64,000 bases of DNA, from positions 40,456,982 to 40,520,981 of the forward strand of contig OZ022340.1 in the NCBI GenBank assembly GCA_963989245.1. The letters run 5' to 3'. Numbering within the stretch: the stretch's first letter is position 1; each line of letters starts with the position of its first letter. Shown piece by piece: positions 40,497-51,405 of the stretch. The notes beneath the pieces were generated by a model. It saw only the letters and a program-made list of their open reading frames with translations, had not been told where the DNA came from and did not search any database. The stretch is from Nansenia antarctica (lineage: Eukaryota > Chordata > Actinopteri > Argentiniformes > Microstomatidae). Both the position numbers and the translations under genes were made by a program.

Positions 40497-40931
40497 ATGG
40501 TTGATAATGACTCTTTTACGGGCGACTATGGCAAGAACCCATTCAATTTTAAGAATTATAATCTAGAATATCTGGCAATATATGTTGACGGTGTCCAGTT
40601 CCCCACCAAACCATTACAACCGGACTTCCCTAATGGTTGCGTAACTCGTGAATTCTATCAACTGGTGTTATCAACAGGGAGACATTTAAAGAACAGTGCT
40701 ATGGCCATTGATCGAAACGATTTCCTGAGAGGGTACACTCTTTATGCATTTAATCTGACACCTGACGAGGATAATAGTCAGCATCTATCATTGATCAAGA
40801 GTGGTAACATACGCCTGGAGACACGTTTCAGGAACCCGCTGCCTAATACCATCAATCTAATAATTTATGCGGTATATGATAGTATGATTGAAGTGTCCCA
40901 TCGCAGACAGGTTTTAGTTGATTACTATTAA
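40497..40931 (+). CDS. Capsid C-terminal fragment, unit 40
   Basis: Consensus copy. Confidence 0.55.
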   Translation: MVDNDSFTGDYGKNPFNFKNYNLEYLAIYVDGVQFPTKPLQPDFPNGCVTREFYQLVLSTGRHLKNSAMAIDRNDFLRGYTLYAFNLTPDEDNSQHLSLIKSGNIRLETRFRNPLPNTINLIIYAVYDSMIEVSHRRQVLVDYY

Positions 40932-40967
40932 GCATCATGAATACTGTGGAACTGACAGCCAGGTGTT

Positions 40968-41417
40968 TTGGCTTGTGATAAACTGCCCCAGCAACCTCTA
41001 CAAATAAGACCTAGTGCTATGATAATTAACACACACCCCTCTGACCAGCCTGGAGAGCATTGGCTGGCAGTTTATATATTGGAGAGAGTTGGGTGTTTTT
41101 TTGACAGTTTTGGAAATGCTCCAAATCATTCAATATTTCCTAAATCGATTTATGACTTTTTAAACATGTCATGTGATGAGATACATTTATCAGACAAACA
41201 AGTTCAGGATGTCACATCGGTCACATGTGGTGAACACTGTATCTACTTCTTAAATCACATGTGTAGAGGCATCACCTATGATATGTTGATATCTAAATAT
41301 TCTTCTAATCTGTTTAAAAATGACACAATGGTAACACGTTTTGTGAAAAAGTTGCAACCGTGTGTGTGTGTTCATAATGTGTTTAGTTGTGTTCAACATG
41401 TTCAGACAATTGTGTAA
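40968..41417 (+). CDS. Protease domain, Q class, unit 40
   Basis: Consensus long form, open. Confidence 0.68.
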   Translation: MACDKLPQQPLQIRPSAMIINTHPSDQPGEHWLAVYILERVGCFFDSFGNAPNHSIFPKSIYDFLNMSCDEIHLSDKQVQDVTSVTCGEHCIYFLNHMCRGITYDMLISKYSSNLFKNDTMVTRFVKKLQPCVCVHNVFSCVQHVQTIV

Positions 41418-41541
41418 GATTGTGCAAGTCAATAAAATGTTGGTCAAATAAATTATCAGAGTTCATGTATCATTACAATCATTTTTATTTAGTCAAGCAA
41501 GGGGTTTTAGTCAAACAATAACATAGTCTGTGGTGGTAGCG

Positions 41542-41976
41542 ATGGTTGATAATGACTCTTTTACGGGCGACTATGGCAAGAACCCATTCAATTTTAAGAA
41601 TTATAATCTAGAATATCTGGCAATATATGTTGACGGTGTCCAGTTCCCCACCAAACCATTACAACCGGACTTCCCTAATGGTTGCGTAACTCGTGAATTC
41701 TATCAACTGGTGTTATCAACAGGGAGACATTTAAAGAACAGTGCTATGGCCATTGATCGAAACGATTTCCTGAGAGGGTACACTCTTTATGCATTTAATC
41801 TGACACCTGACGAGGATAATAGTCAGCATCTATCATTGATCAAGAGTGGTAACATACGCCTGGAGACACGTTTCAGGAACCCGCTGCCTAATACCATCAA
41901 TCTAATAATTTATGCGGTATATGATAGTATGATTGAAGTGTCCCATCGCAGACAGGTTTTAGTTGATTACTATTAA
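41542..41976 (+). CDS. Capsid C-terminal fragment, unit 41
   Basis: Consensus copy. Confidence 0.55.
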   Translation: MVDNDSFTGDYGKNPFNFKNYNLEYLAIYVDGVQFPTKPLQPDFPNGCVTREFYQLVLSTGRHLKNSAMAIDRNDFLRGYTLYAFNLTPDEDNSQHLSLIKSGNIRLETRFRNPLPNTINLIIYAVYDSMIEVSHRRQVLVDYY

Positions 41977-42012
41977 GCATCATGAATACTGTGGAACTGA
42001 CAGCCAGGTGTT

Positions 42013-42462
42013 TTGGCTTGTGATAAACTGCCCCAGCAACCTCTACAAATAAGACCTAGTGCTATGATAATTAACACACACCCCTCTGACCAGCCTGGAG
42101 AGCATTGGCTGGCAGTTTATATATTGGAGAGAGTTGGGTGTTTTTTTGACAGTTTTGGAAATGCTCCAAATCATTCAATATTTCCTAAATCGATTTATGA
42201 CTTTTTAAACATGTCATGTGATGAGATACATTTATCAGACAAACAAGTTCAGGATGTCACATCGGTCACATGTGGTGAACACTGTATCTACTTCTTAAAT
42301 CACATGTGTAGAGGCATCACCTATGATATGTTGATATCTAAATATTCTTCTAATCTGTTTAAAAATGACACAATGGTAACACGTTTTGTGAAAAAGTTGC
42401 AACCGTGTGTGTGTGTTCATAATGTGTTTAGTTGTGTTCAACATGTTCAGACAATTGTGTAA
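42013..42462 (+). CDS. Protease domain, Q class, unit 41
   Basis: Consensus long form, open. Confidence 0.68.
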   Translation: MACDKLPQQPLQIRPSAMIINTHPSDQPGEHWLAVYILERVGCFFDSFGNAPNHSIFPKSIYDFLNMSCDEIHLSDKQVQDVTSVTCGEHCIYFLNHMCRGITYDMLISKYSSNLFKNDTMVTRFVKKLQPCVCVHNVFSCVQHVQTIV

Positions 42463-42586
42463 GATTGTGCAAGTCAATAAAATGTTGGTCAAATAAATTA
42501 TCAGAGTTCATGTATCATTACAATCATTTTTATTTAGTCAAGCAAGGGGTTTTAGTCAAACAATAACATAGTCTGTGGTGGTAGCG

Positions 42587-43021
42587 ATGGTTGATAATGA
42601 CTCTTTTACGGGCGACTATGGCAAGAACCCATTCAATTTTAAGAATTATAATCTAGAATATCTGGCAATATATGTTGACGGTGTCCAGTTCCCCACCAAA
42701 CCATTACAACCGGACTTCCCTAATGGTTGCGTAACTCGTGAATTCTATCAACTGGTGTTATCAACAGGGAGACATTTAAAGAACAGTGCTATGGCCATTG
42801 ATCGAAACGATTTCCTGAGAGGGTACACTCTTTATGCATTTAATCTGACACCTGACGAGGATAATAGTCAGCATCTATCATTGATCAAGAGTGGTAACAT
42901 ACGCCTGGAGACACGTTTCAGGAACCCGCTGCCTAATACCATCAATCTAATAATTTATGCGGTATATGATAGTATGATTGAAGTGTCCCATCGCAGACAG
43001 GTTTTAGTTGATTACTATTAA
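42587..43021 (+). CDS. Capsid C-terminal fragment, unit 42
   Basis: Consensus copy. Confidence 0.55.
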   Translation: MVDNDSFTGDYGKNPFNFKNYNLEYLAIYVDGVQFPTKPLQPDFPNGCVTREFYQLVLSTGRHLKNSAMAIDRNDFLRGYTLYAFNLTPDEDNSQHLSLIKSGNIRLETRFRNPLPNTINLIIYAVYDSMIEVSHRRQVLVDYY

Positions 43022-43057
43022 GCATCATGAATACTGTGGAACTGACAGCCAGGTGTT

Positions 43058-43507
43058 TTGGCTTGTGATAAACTGCCCCAGCAACCTCTACAAATAAGAC
43101 CTAGTGCTATGATAATTAACACACACCCCTCTGACCAGCCTGGAGAGCATTGGCTGGCAGTTTATATATTGGAGAGAGTTGGGTGTTTTTTTGACAGTTT
43201 TGGAAATGCTCCAAATCATTCAATATTTCCTAAATCGATTTATGACTTTTTAAACATGTCATGTGATGAGATACATTTATCAGACAAACAAGTTCAGGAT
43301 GTCACATCGGTCACATGTGGTGAACACTGTATCTACTTCTTAAATCACATGTGTAGAGGCATCACCTATGATATGTTGATATCTAAATATTCTTCTAATC
43401 TGTTTAAAAATGACACAATGGTAACACGTTTTGTGAAAAAGTTGCAACCGTGTGTGTGTGTTCATAATGTGTTTAGTTGTGTTCAACATGTTCAGACAAT
43501 TGTGTAA
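43058..43507 (+). CDS. Protease domain, Q class, unit 42
   Basis: Consensus long form, open. Confidence 0.68.
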   Translation: MACDKLPQQPLQIRPSAMIINTHPSDQPGEHWLAVYILERVGCFFDSFGNAPNHSIFPKSIYDFLNMSCDEIHLSDKQVQDVTSVTCGEHCIYFLNHMCRGITYDMLISKYSSNLFKNDTMVTRFVKKLQPCVCVHNVFSCVQHVQTIV

Positions 43508-43631
43508 GATTGTGCAAGTCAATAAAATGTTGGTCAAATAAATTATCAGAGTTCATGTATCATTACAATCATTTTTATTTAGTCAAGCAAGGGGTTTTAG
43601 TCAAACAATAACATAGTCTGTGGTGGTAGCG

Positions 43632-44066
43632 ATGGTTGATAATGACTCTTTTACGGGCGACTATGGCAAGAACCCATTCAATTTTAAGAATTATAATCTA
43701 GAATATCTGGCAATATATGTTGACGGTGTCCAGTTCCCCACCAAACCATTACAACCGGACTTCCCTAATGGTTGCGTAACTCGTGAATTCTATCAACTGG
43801 TGTTATCAACAGGGAGACATTTAAAGAACAGTGCTATGGCCATTGATCGAAACGATTTCCTGAGAGGGTACACTCTTTATGCATTTAATCTGACACCTGA
43901 CGAGGATAATAGTCAGCATCTATCATTGATCAAGAGTGGTAACATACGCCTGGAGACACGTTTCAGGAACCCGCTGCCTAATACCATCAATCTAATAATT
44001 TATGCGGTATATGATAGTATGATTGAAGTGTCCCATCGCAGACAGGTTTTAGTTGATTACTATTAA
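43632..44066 (+). CDS. Capsid C-terminal fragment, unit 43
   Basis: Consensus copy. Confidence 0.55.
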   Translation: MVDNDSFTGDYGKNPFNFKNYNLEYLAIYVDGVQFPTKPLQPDFPNGCVTREFYQLVLSTGRHLKNSAMAIDRNDFLRGYTLYAFNLTPDEDNSQHLSLIKSGNIRLETRFRNPLPNTINLIIYAVYDSMIEVSHRRQVLVDYY

Positions 44067-44102
44067 GCATCATGAATACTGTGGAACTGACAGCCAGGTG
44101 TT

Positions 44103-44546
44103 TTGGCTTGTGATAAACTGCCCCAGCAACCTCTACAAATAAGACCTAGTGCTATGATAATTAACACACACCCCTCTGACCAGCCTGGAGAGCATTGGCT
44201 GGCAGTTTATATATTGGAGAGAGTTGGGTGTTTTTTTGACAGTTTTGGAAATGCTCCAAATCATTCAATATTTCCTAAATCGATTTATGACTTTTTAAAC
44301 ATGTCATGTGATGAGATACATTTATCAGACAAACCGAATGTCACATCGGTCACATGTGGTGAACACTGTATCTACTTCTTAAATCACATGTGTAGAGGCA
44401 TCACCTATGATATGTTGATATCTAAATATTCTTCTAATCTGTTTAAAAATGACACAATGGTAACACGTTTTGTGAAAAAGTTGCAACCGTGTGTGTGTGT
44501 TCATAATGTGTTTAGTTGTGTTCAACATGTTCAGACAATTGTGTAA
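44103..44546 (+). CDS. Protease domain, P class (PN), unit 43
   Basis: Open short form; same type as the next unit. Confidence 0.65.
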   Translation: MACDKLPQQPLQIRPSAMIINTHPSDQPGEHWLAVYILERVGCFFDSFGNAPNHSIFPKSIYDFLNMSCDEIHLSDKPNVTSVTCGEHCIYFLNHMCRGITYDMLISKYSSNLFKNDTMVTRFVKKLQPCVCVHNVFSCVQHVQTIV

Positions 44547-44670
44547 GATTGTGCAAGTCAATAAAATGTTGGTCAAATAAATTATCAGAGTTCATGTATC
44601 ATTACAATCATTTTTATTTAGTCAAGCAAGGGGTTTTAGTCAAACAATAACATAGTCTGTGGTGGTAGCG

Positions 44671-45105
44671 ATGGTTGATAATGACTCTTTTACGGGCGAC
44701 TATGGCAAGAACCCATTCAATTTTAAGAATTATAATCTAGAATATCTGGCAATATATGTTGACGGTGTCCAGTTCCCCACCAAACCATTACAACCGGACT
44801 TCCCTAATGGTTGCGTAACTCGTGAATTCTATCAACTGGTGTTATCAACAGGGAGACATTTAAAGAACAGTGCTATGGCCATTGATCGAAACGATTTCCT
44901 GAGAGGGTACACTCTTTATGCATTTAATCTGACACCTGACGAGGATAATAGTCAGCATCTATCATTGATCAAGAGTGGTAACATACGCCTGGAGACACGT
45001 TTCAGGAACCCGCTGCCTAATACCATCAATCTAATAATTTATGCGGTATATGATAGTATGATTGAAGTGTCCCATCGCAGACAGGTTTTAGTTGATTACT
45101 ATTAA
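44671..45105 (+). CDS. Capsid C-terminal fragment, unit 44
   Basis: Consensus copy. Confidence 0.55.
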   Translation: MVDNDSFTGDYGKNPFNFKNYNLEYLAIYVDGVQFPTKPLQPDFPNGCVTREFYQLVLSTGRHLKNSAMAIDRNDFLRGYTLYAFNLTPDEDNSQHLSLIKSGNIRLETRFRNPLPNTINLIIYAVYDSMIEVSHRRQVLVDYY

Positions 45106-45141
45106 GCATCATGAATACTGTGGAACTGACAGCCAGGTGTT

Positions 45142-45585
45142 TTGGCTTGTGATAAACTGCCCCAGCAACCTCTACAAATAAGACCTAGTGCTATGATAAT
45201 TAACACACACCCCTCTGACCAGCCTGGAGAGCATTGGCTGGCAGTTTATATATTGGAGAGAGTTGGGTGTTTTTTTGACAGTTTTGGAAATGCTCCAAAT
45301 CATTCAATATTTCCTAAATCGATTTATGACTTTTTAAACATGTCATGTGATGAGATACATTTATCAGACAAACCGAATGTCACATCGGTCACATGTGGTG
45401 AACACTGTATCTACTTCTTAAATCACATGTGTAGAGGCATCACCTATGATATGTTGATATCTAAATATTCTTCTAATCTGTTTAAAAATGACACAATGGT
45501 AACACGTTTTGTGAAAAAGTTGCAACCGTGTGTGTGTGTTCATAATGTGTTTAGTTGTGTTCAACATGTTCAGACAATTGTGTAA
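45142..45585 (+). CDS. Protease domain, P class (PN), unit 44
   Basis: Open short form. Confidence 0.65.
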   Translation: MACDKLPQQPLQIRPSAMIINTHPSDQPGEHWLAVYILERVGCFFDSFGNAPNHSIFPKSIYDFLNMSCDEIHLSDKPNVTSVTCGEHCIYFLNHMCRGITYDMLISKYSSNLFKNDTMVTRFVKKLQPCVCVHNVFSCVQHVQTIV

Positions 45586-45709
45586 GATTGTGCAAGTCAA
45601 TAAAATGTTGGTCAAATAAATTATCAGAGTTCATGTATCATTACAATCATTTTTATTTAGTCAAGCAAGGGGTTTTAGTCAAACAATAACATAGTCTGTG
45701 GTGGTAGCG

Positions 45710-46144
45710 ATGGTTGATAATGACTCTTTTACGGGCGACTATGGCAAGAACCCATTCAATTTTAAGAATTATAATCTAGAATATCTGGCAATATATGTTG
45801 ACGGTGTCCAGTTCCCCACCAAACCATTACAACCGGACTTCCCTAATGGTTGCGTAACTCGTGAATTCTATCAACTGGTGTTATCAACAGGGAGACATTT
45901 AAAGAACAGTGCTATGGCCATTGATCGAAACGATTTCCTGAGAGGGTACACTCTTTATGCATTTAATCTGACACCTGACGAGGATAATAGTCAGCATCTA
46001 TCATTGATCAAGAGTGGTAACATACGCCTGGAGACACGTTTCAGGAACCCGCTGCCTAATACCATCAATCTAATAATTTATGCGGTATATGATAGTATGA
46101 TTGAAGTGTCCCATCGCAGACAGGTTTTAGTTGATTACTATTAA
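45710..46144 (+). CDS. Capsid C-terminal fragment, unit 45
   Basis: Consensus copy. Confidence 0.55.
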   Translation: MVDNDSFTGDYGKNPFNFKNYNLEYLAIYVDGVQFPTKPLQPDFPNGCVTREFYQLVLSTGRHLKNSAMAIDRNDFLRGYTLYAFNLTPDEDNSQHLSLIKSGNIRLETRFRNPLPNTINLIIYAVYDSMIEVSHRRQVLVDYY

Positions 46145-46180
46145 GCATCATGAATACTGTGGAACTGACAGCCAGGTGTT

Positions 46181-46630
46181 TTGGCTTGTGATAAACTGCC
46201 CCAGCAACCTCTACAAATAAGACCTAGTGCTATGATAATTAACACACACCCCTCTGACCAGCCTGGAGAGCATTGGCTGGCAGTTTATATATTGGAGAGA
46301 GTTGGGTGTTTTTTTGACAGTTTTGGAAATGCTCCAAATCATTCAATATTTCCTAAATCGATTTATGACTTTTTAAACATGTCATGTGATGAGATACATT
46401 TATCAGACAAACAAGTTCAGGATGTCACATCGGTCACATGTGGTGAACACTGTATCTACTTCTTAAATCACATGTGTAGAGGCATCACCTATGATATGTT
46501 GATATCTAAATATTCTTCTAATCTGTTTAAAAATGACACAATGGTAACACGTTTTGTGAAAAAGTTGCAACCGTGTGTGTGTGTTCATAATGTGTTTAGT
46601 TGTGTTCAACATGTTCAGACAATTGTGTAA
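46181..46630 (+). CDS. Protease domain, Q class, unit 45
   Basis: Consensus long form, open. Confidence 0.68.
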   Translation: MACDKLPQQPLQIRPSAMIINTHPSDQPGEHWLAVYILERVGCFFDSFGNAPNHSIFPKSIYDFLNMSCDEIHLSDKQVQDVTSVTCGEHCIYFLNHMCRGITYDMLISKYSSNLFKNDTMVTRFVKKLQPCVCVHNVFSCVQHVQTIV

Positions 46631-46754
46631 GATTGTGCAAGTCAATAAAATGTTGGTCAAATAAATTATCAGAGTTCATGTATCATTACAATCATTTTTA
46701 TTTAGTCAAGCAAGGGGTTTTAGTCAAACAATAACATAGTCTGTGGTGGTAGCG

Positions 46755-47189
46755 ATGGTTGATAATGACTCTTTTACGGGCGACTATGGCAAGAACCCAT
46801 TCAATTTTAAGAATTATAATCTAGAATATCTGGCAATATATGTTGACGGTGTCCAGTTCCCCACCAAACCATTACAACCGGACTTCCCTAATGGTTGCGT
46901 AACTCGTGAATTCTATCAACTGGTGTTATCAACAGGGAGACATTTAAAGAACAGTGCTATGGCCATTGATCGAAACGATTTCCTGAGAGGGTACACTCTT
47001 TATGCATTTAATCTGACACCTGACGAGGATAATAGTCAGCATCTATCATTGATCAAGAGTGGTAACATACGCCTGGAGACACGTTTCAGGAACCCGCTGC
47101 CTAATACCATCAATCTAATAATTTATGCGGTATATGATAGTATGATTGAAGTGTCCCATCGCAGACAGGTTTTAGTTGATTACTATTAA
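46755..47189 (+). CDS. Capsid C-terminal fragment, unit 46
   Basis: Consensus copy. Confidence 0.55.
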   Translation: MVDNDSFTGDYGKNPFNFKNYNLEYLAIYVDGVQFPTKPLQPDFPNGCVTREFYQLVLSTGRHLKNSAMAIDRNDFLRGYTLYAFNLTPDEDNSQHLSLIKSGNIRLETRFRNPLPNTINLIIYAVYDSMIEVSHRRQVLVDYY

Positions 47190-47225
47190 GCATCATGAAT
47201 ACTGTGGAACTGACAGCCAGGTGTT

Positions 47226-47675
47226 TTGGCTTGTGATAAACTGCCCCAGCAACCTCTACAAATAAGACCTAGTGCTATGATAATTAACACACACCCCTCT
47301 GACCAGCCTGGAGAGCATTGGCTGGCAGTTTATATATTGGAGAGAGTTGGGTGTTTTTTTGACAGTTTTGGAAATGCTCCAAATCATTCAATATTTCCTA
47401 AATCGATTTATGACTTTTTAAACATGTCATGTGATGAGATACATTTATCAGACAAACAAGTTCAGGATGTCACATCGGTCACATGTGGTGAACACTGTAT
47501 CTACTTCTTAAATCACATGTGTAGAGGCATCACCTATGATATGTTGATATCTAAATATTCTTCTAATCTGTTTAAAAATGACACAATGGTAACACGTTTT
47601 GTGAAAAAGTTGCAACCGTGTGTGTGTGTTCATAATGTGTTTAGTTGTGTTCAACATGTTCAGACAATTGTGTAA
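47226..47675 (+). CDS. Protease domain, Q class, unit 46
   Basis: Consensus long form, open. Confidence 0.68.
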   Translation: MACDKLPQQPLQIRPSAMIINTHPSDQPGEHWLAVYILERVGCFFDSFGNAPNHSIFPKSIYDFLNMSCDEIHLSDKQVQDVTSVTCGEHCIYFLNHMCRGITYDMLISKYSSNLFKNDTMVTRFVKKLQPCVCVHNVFSCVQHVQTIV

Positions 47676-47799
47676 GATTGTGCAAGTCAATAAAATGTTG
47701 GTCAAATAAATTATCAGAGTTCATGTATCATTACAATCATTTTTATTTAGTCAAGCAAGGGGTTTTAGTCAAACAATAACATAGTCTGTGGTGGTAGCG

Positions 47800-48234
47800 A
47801 TGGTTGATAATGACTCTTTTACGGGCGACTATGGCAAGAACCCATTCAATTTTAAGAATTATAATCTAGAATATCTGGCAATATATGTTGACGGTGTCCA
47901 GTTCCCCACCAAACCATTACAACCGGACTTCCCTAATGGTTGCGTAACTCGTGAATTCTATCAACTGGTGTTATCAACAGGGAGACATTTAAAGAACAGT
48001 GCTATGGCCATTGATCGAAACGATTTCCTGAGAGGGTACACTCTTTATGCATTTAATCTGACACCTGACGAGGATAATAGTCAGCATCTATCATTGATCA
48101 AGAGTGGTAACATACGCCTGGAGACACGTTTCAGGAACCCGCTGCCTAATACCATCAATCTAATAATTTATGCGGTATATGATAGTATGATTGAAGTGTC
48201 CCATCGCAGACAGGTTTTAGTTGATTACTATTAA
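47800..48234 (+). CDS. Capsid C-terminal fragment, unit 47
   Basis: Consensus copy. Confidence 0.55.
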   Translation: MVDNDSFTGDYGKNPFNFKNYNLEYLAIYVDGVQFPTKPLQPDFPNGCVTREFYQLVLSTGRHLKNSAMAIDRNDFLRGYTLYAFNLTPDEDNSQHLSLIKSGNIRLETRFRNPLPNTINLIIYAVYDSMIEVSHRRQVLVDYY

Positions 48235-48270
48235 GCATCATGAATACTGTGGAACTGACAGCCAGGTGTT

Positions 48271-48720
48271 TTGGCTTGTGATAAACTGCCCCAGCAACCT
48301 CTACAAATAAGACCTAGTGCTATGATAATTAACACACACCCCTCTGACCAGCCTGGAGAGCATTGGCTGGCAGTTTATATATTGGAGAGAGTTGGGTGTT
48401 TTTTTGACAGTTTTGGAAATGCTCCAAATCATTCAATATTTCCTAAATCGATTTATGACTTTTTAAACATGTCATGTGATGAGACACATTTATCAGACAA
48501 ACAAGTTCAGGATGTCACATCGGTCACATGTGGTGAACACTGTATCTACTTCTTAAATCACATGTGTAGAGGCATCACCTATGATATGTTGATATCTAAA
48601 TATTCTTCTAATCTGTTTAAAAATGACACAATGGTAACACGTTTTGTGAAAAAGTTGCAACCGTGTGTGTGTGTTCATAATGTGTTTAGTTGTGTTCAAC
48701 ATGTTCAGACAATTGTGTAA
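48271..48720 (+). CDS. Protease domain, Q class, unit 47
   Basis: Ile72Thr (48485), with a linked spacer C-to-A at 48783. Confidence 0.68.
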   Translation: MACDKLPQQPLQIRPSAMIINTHPSDQPGEHWLAVYILERVGCFFDSFGNAPNHSIFPKSIYDFLNMSCDETHLSDKQVQDVTSVTCGEHCIYFLNHMCRGITYDMLISKYSSNLFKNDTMVTRFVKKLQPCVCVHNVFSCVQHVQTIV

Positions 48721-48844
48721 GATTGTGCAAGTCAATAAAATGTTGGTCAAATAAATTATCAGAGTTCATGTATCATTACAATAATTTTTATTTAGTCAAG
48801 CAAGGGGTTTTAGTCAAACAATAACATAGTCTGTGGTGGTAGCG

Positions 48845-49279
48845 ATGGTTGATAATGACTCTTTTACGGGCGACTATGGCAAGAACCCATTCAATTTTAA
48901 GAATTATAATCTAGAATATCTGGCAATATATGTTGACGGTGTCCAGTTCCCCACCAAACCATTACAACCGGACTTCCCTAATGGTTGCGTAACTCGTGAA
49001 TTCTATCAACTGGTGTTATCAACAGGGAGACATTTAAAGAACAGTGCTATGGCCATTGATCGAAACGATTTCCTGAGAGGGTACACTCTTTATGCATTTA
49101 ATCTGACACCTGACGAGGATAATAGTCAGCATCTATCATTGATCAAGAGTGGTAACATACGCCTGGAGACACGTTTCAGGAACCCGCTGCCTAATACCAT
49201 CAATCTAATAATTTATGCGGTATATGATAGTATGATTGAAGTGTCCCATCGCAGACAGGTTTTAGTTGATTACTATTAA
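48845..49279 (+). CDS. Capsid C-terminal fragment, unit 48
   Basis: Consensus copy. Confidence 0.55.
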   Translation: MVDNDSFTGDYGKNPFNFKNYNLEYLAIYVDGVQFPTKPLQPDFPNGCVTREFYQLVLSTGRHLKNSAMAIDRNDFLRGYTLYAFNLTPDEDNSQHLSLIKSGNIRLETRFRNPLPNTINLIIYAVYDSMIEVSHRRQVLVDYY

Positions 49280-49315
49280 GCATCATGAATACTGTGGAAC
49301 TGACAGCCAGGTGTT

Positions 49316-49765
49316 TTGGCTTGTGATAAACTGCCCCAGCAACCTCTACAAATAAGACCTAGTGCTATGATAATTAACACACACCCCTCTGACCAGCCTG
49401 GAGAGCATTGGCTGGCAGTTTATATATTGGAGAGAGTTGGGTGTTTTTTTGACAGTTTTGGAAATGCTCCAAATCATTCAATATTTCCTAAATCGATTTA
49501 TGACTTTTTAAACATGTCATGTGATGAGACACATTTATCAGACAAACAAGTTCAGGATGTCACATCGGTCACATGTGGTGAACACTGTATCTACTTCTTA
49601 AATCACATGTGTAGAGGCATCACCTATGATATGTTGATATCTAAATATTCTTCTAATCTGTTTAAAAATGACACAATGGTAACACGTTTTGTGAAAAAGT
49701 TGCAACCGTGTGTGTGTGTTCATAATGTGTTTAGTTGTGTTCAACATGTTCAGACAATTGTGTAA
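49316..49765 (+). CDS. Protease domain, Q class, unit 48
   Basis: Ile72Thr (49530) plus the same spacer change at 49828; a duplicate of unit 47. Confidence 0.68.
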   Translation: MACDKLPQQPLQIRPSAMIINTHPSDQPGEHWLAVYILERVGCFFDSFGNAPNHSIFPKSIYDFLNMSCDETHLSDKQVQDVTSVTCGEHCIYFLNHMCRGITYDMLISKYSSNLFKNDTMVTRFVKKLQPCVCVHNVFSCVQHVQTIV

Positions 49766-49889
49766 GATTGTGCAAGTCAATAAAATGTTGGTCAAATAAA
49801 TTATCAGAGTTCATGTATCATTACAATAATTTTTATTTAGTCAAGCAAGGGGTTTTAGTCAAACAATAACATAGTCTGTGGTGGTAGCG

Positions 49890-50324
49890 ATGGTTGATAA
49901 TGACTCTTTTACGGGCGACTATGGCAAGAACCCATTCAATTTTAAGAATTATAATCTAGAATATCTGGCAATATATGTTGACGGTGTCCAGTTCCCCACC
50001 AAACCATTACAACCGGACTTCCCTAATGGTTGCGTAACTCGTGAATTCTATCAACTGGTGTTATCAACAGGGAGACATTTAAAGAACAGTGCTATGGCCA
50101 TTGATCGAAACGATTTCCTGAGAGGGTACACTCTTTATGCATTTAATCTGACACCTGACGAGGATAATAGTCAGCATCTATCATTGATCAAGAGTGGTAA
50201 CATACGCCTGGAGACACGTTTCAGGAACCCGCTGCCTAATACCATCAATCTAATAATTTATGCGGTATATGATAGTATGATTGAAGTGTCCCATCGCAGA
50301 CAGGTTTTAGTTGATTACTATTAA
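49890..50324 (+). CDS. Capsid C-terminal fragment, unit 49
   Basis: Consensus copy. Confidence 0.55.
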   Translation: MVDNDSFTGDYGKNPFNFKNYNLEYLAIYVDGVQFPTKPLQPDFPNGCVTREFYQLVLSTGRHLKNSAMAIDRNDFLRGYTLYAFNLTPDEDNSQHLSLIKSGNIRLETRFRNPLPNTINLIIYAVYDSMIEVSHRRQVLVDYY

Positions 50325-50360
50325 GCATCATGAATACTGTGGAACTGACAGCCAGGTGTT

Positions 50361-50810
50361 TTGGCTTGTGATAAACTGCCCCAGCAACCTCTACAAATAA
50401 GACCTAGTGCTATGATAATTAACACACACCCCTCTGACCAGCCTGGAGAGCATTGGCTGGCAGTTTATATATTGGAGAGAGTTGGGTGTTTTTTTGACAG
50501 TTTTGGAAATGCTCCAAATCATTCAATATTTCCTAAATCGATTTATGACTTTTTAAACATGTCATGTGATGAGATACATTTATCAGACAAACAAGTTCAG
50601 GATGTCACATCGGTCACATGTGGTGAACACTGTATCTACTTCTTAAATCACATGTGTAGAGGCATCACCTATGATATGTTGATATCTAAATATTCTTCTA
50701 ATCTGTTTAAAAATGACACAATGGTAACACGTTTTGTGAAAAAGTTGCAACCGTGTGTGTGTGTTCATAATGTGTTTAGTTGTGTTCAACATGTTCAGAC
50801 AATTGTGTAA
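50361..50810 (+). CDS. Protease domain, Q class, unit 49
   Basis: Consensus long form, open. Confidence 0.68.
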   Translation: MACDKLPQQPLQIRPSAMIINTHPSDQPGEHWLAVYILERVGCFFDSFGNAPNHSIFPKSIYDFLNMSCDEIHLSDKQVQDVTSVTCGEHCIYFLNHMCRGITYDMLISKYSSNLFKNDTMVTRFVKKLQPCVCVHNVFSCVQHVQTIV

Positions 50811-50934
50811 GATTGTGCAAGTCAATAAAATGTTGGTCAAATAAATTATCAGAGTTCATGTATCATTACAATCATTTTTATTTAGTCAAGCAAGGGGTTT
50901 TAGTCAAACAATAACATAGTCTGTGGTGGTAGCG

Positions 50935-51369
50935 ATGGTTGATAATGACTCTTTTACGGGCGACTATGGCAAGAACCCATTCAATTTTAAGAATTATAAT
51001 CTAGAATATCTGGCAATATATGTTGACGGTGTCCAGTTCCCCACCAAACCATTACAACCGGACTTCCCTAATGGTTGCGTAACTCGTGAATTCTATCAAC
51101 TGGTGTTATCAACAGGGAGACATTTAAAGAACAGTGCTATGGCCATTGATCGAAACGATTTCCTGAGAGGGTACACTCTTTATGCATTTAATCTGACACC
51201 TGACGAGGATAATAGTCAGCATCTATCATTGATCAAGAGTGGTAACATACGCCTGGAGACACGTTTCAGGAACCCGCTGCCTAATACCATCAATCTAATA
51301 ATTTATGCGGTATATGATAGTATGATTGAAGTGTCCCATCGCAGACAGGTTTTAGTTGATTACTATTAA
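50935..51369 (+). CDS. Capsid C-terminal fragment, unit 50
   Basis: Consensus copy; first unit of block B. Confidence 0.55.
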   Translation: MVDNDSFTGDYGKNPFNFKNYNLEYLAIYVDGVQFPTKPLQPDFPNGCVTREFYQLVLSTGRHLKNSAMAIDRNDFLRGYTLYAFNLTPDEDNSQHLSLIKSGNIRLETRFRNPLPNTINLIIYAVYDSMIEVSHRRQVLVDYY

Positions 51370-51405
51370 GCATCATGAATACTGTGGAACTGACAGCCAG
51401 GTGTT

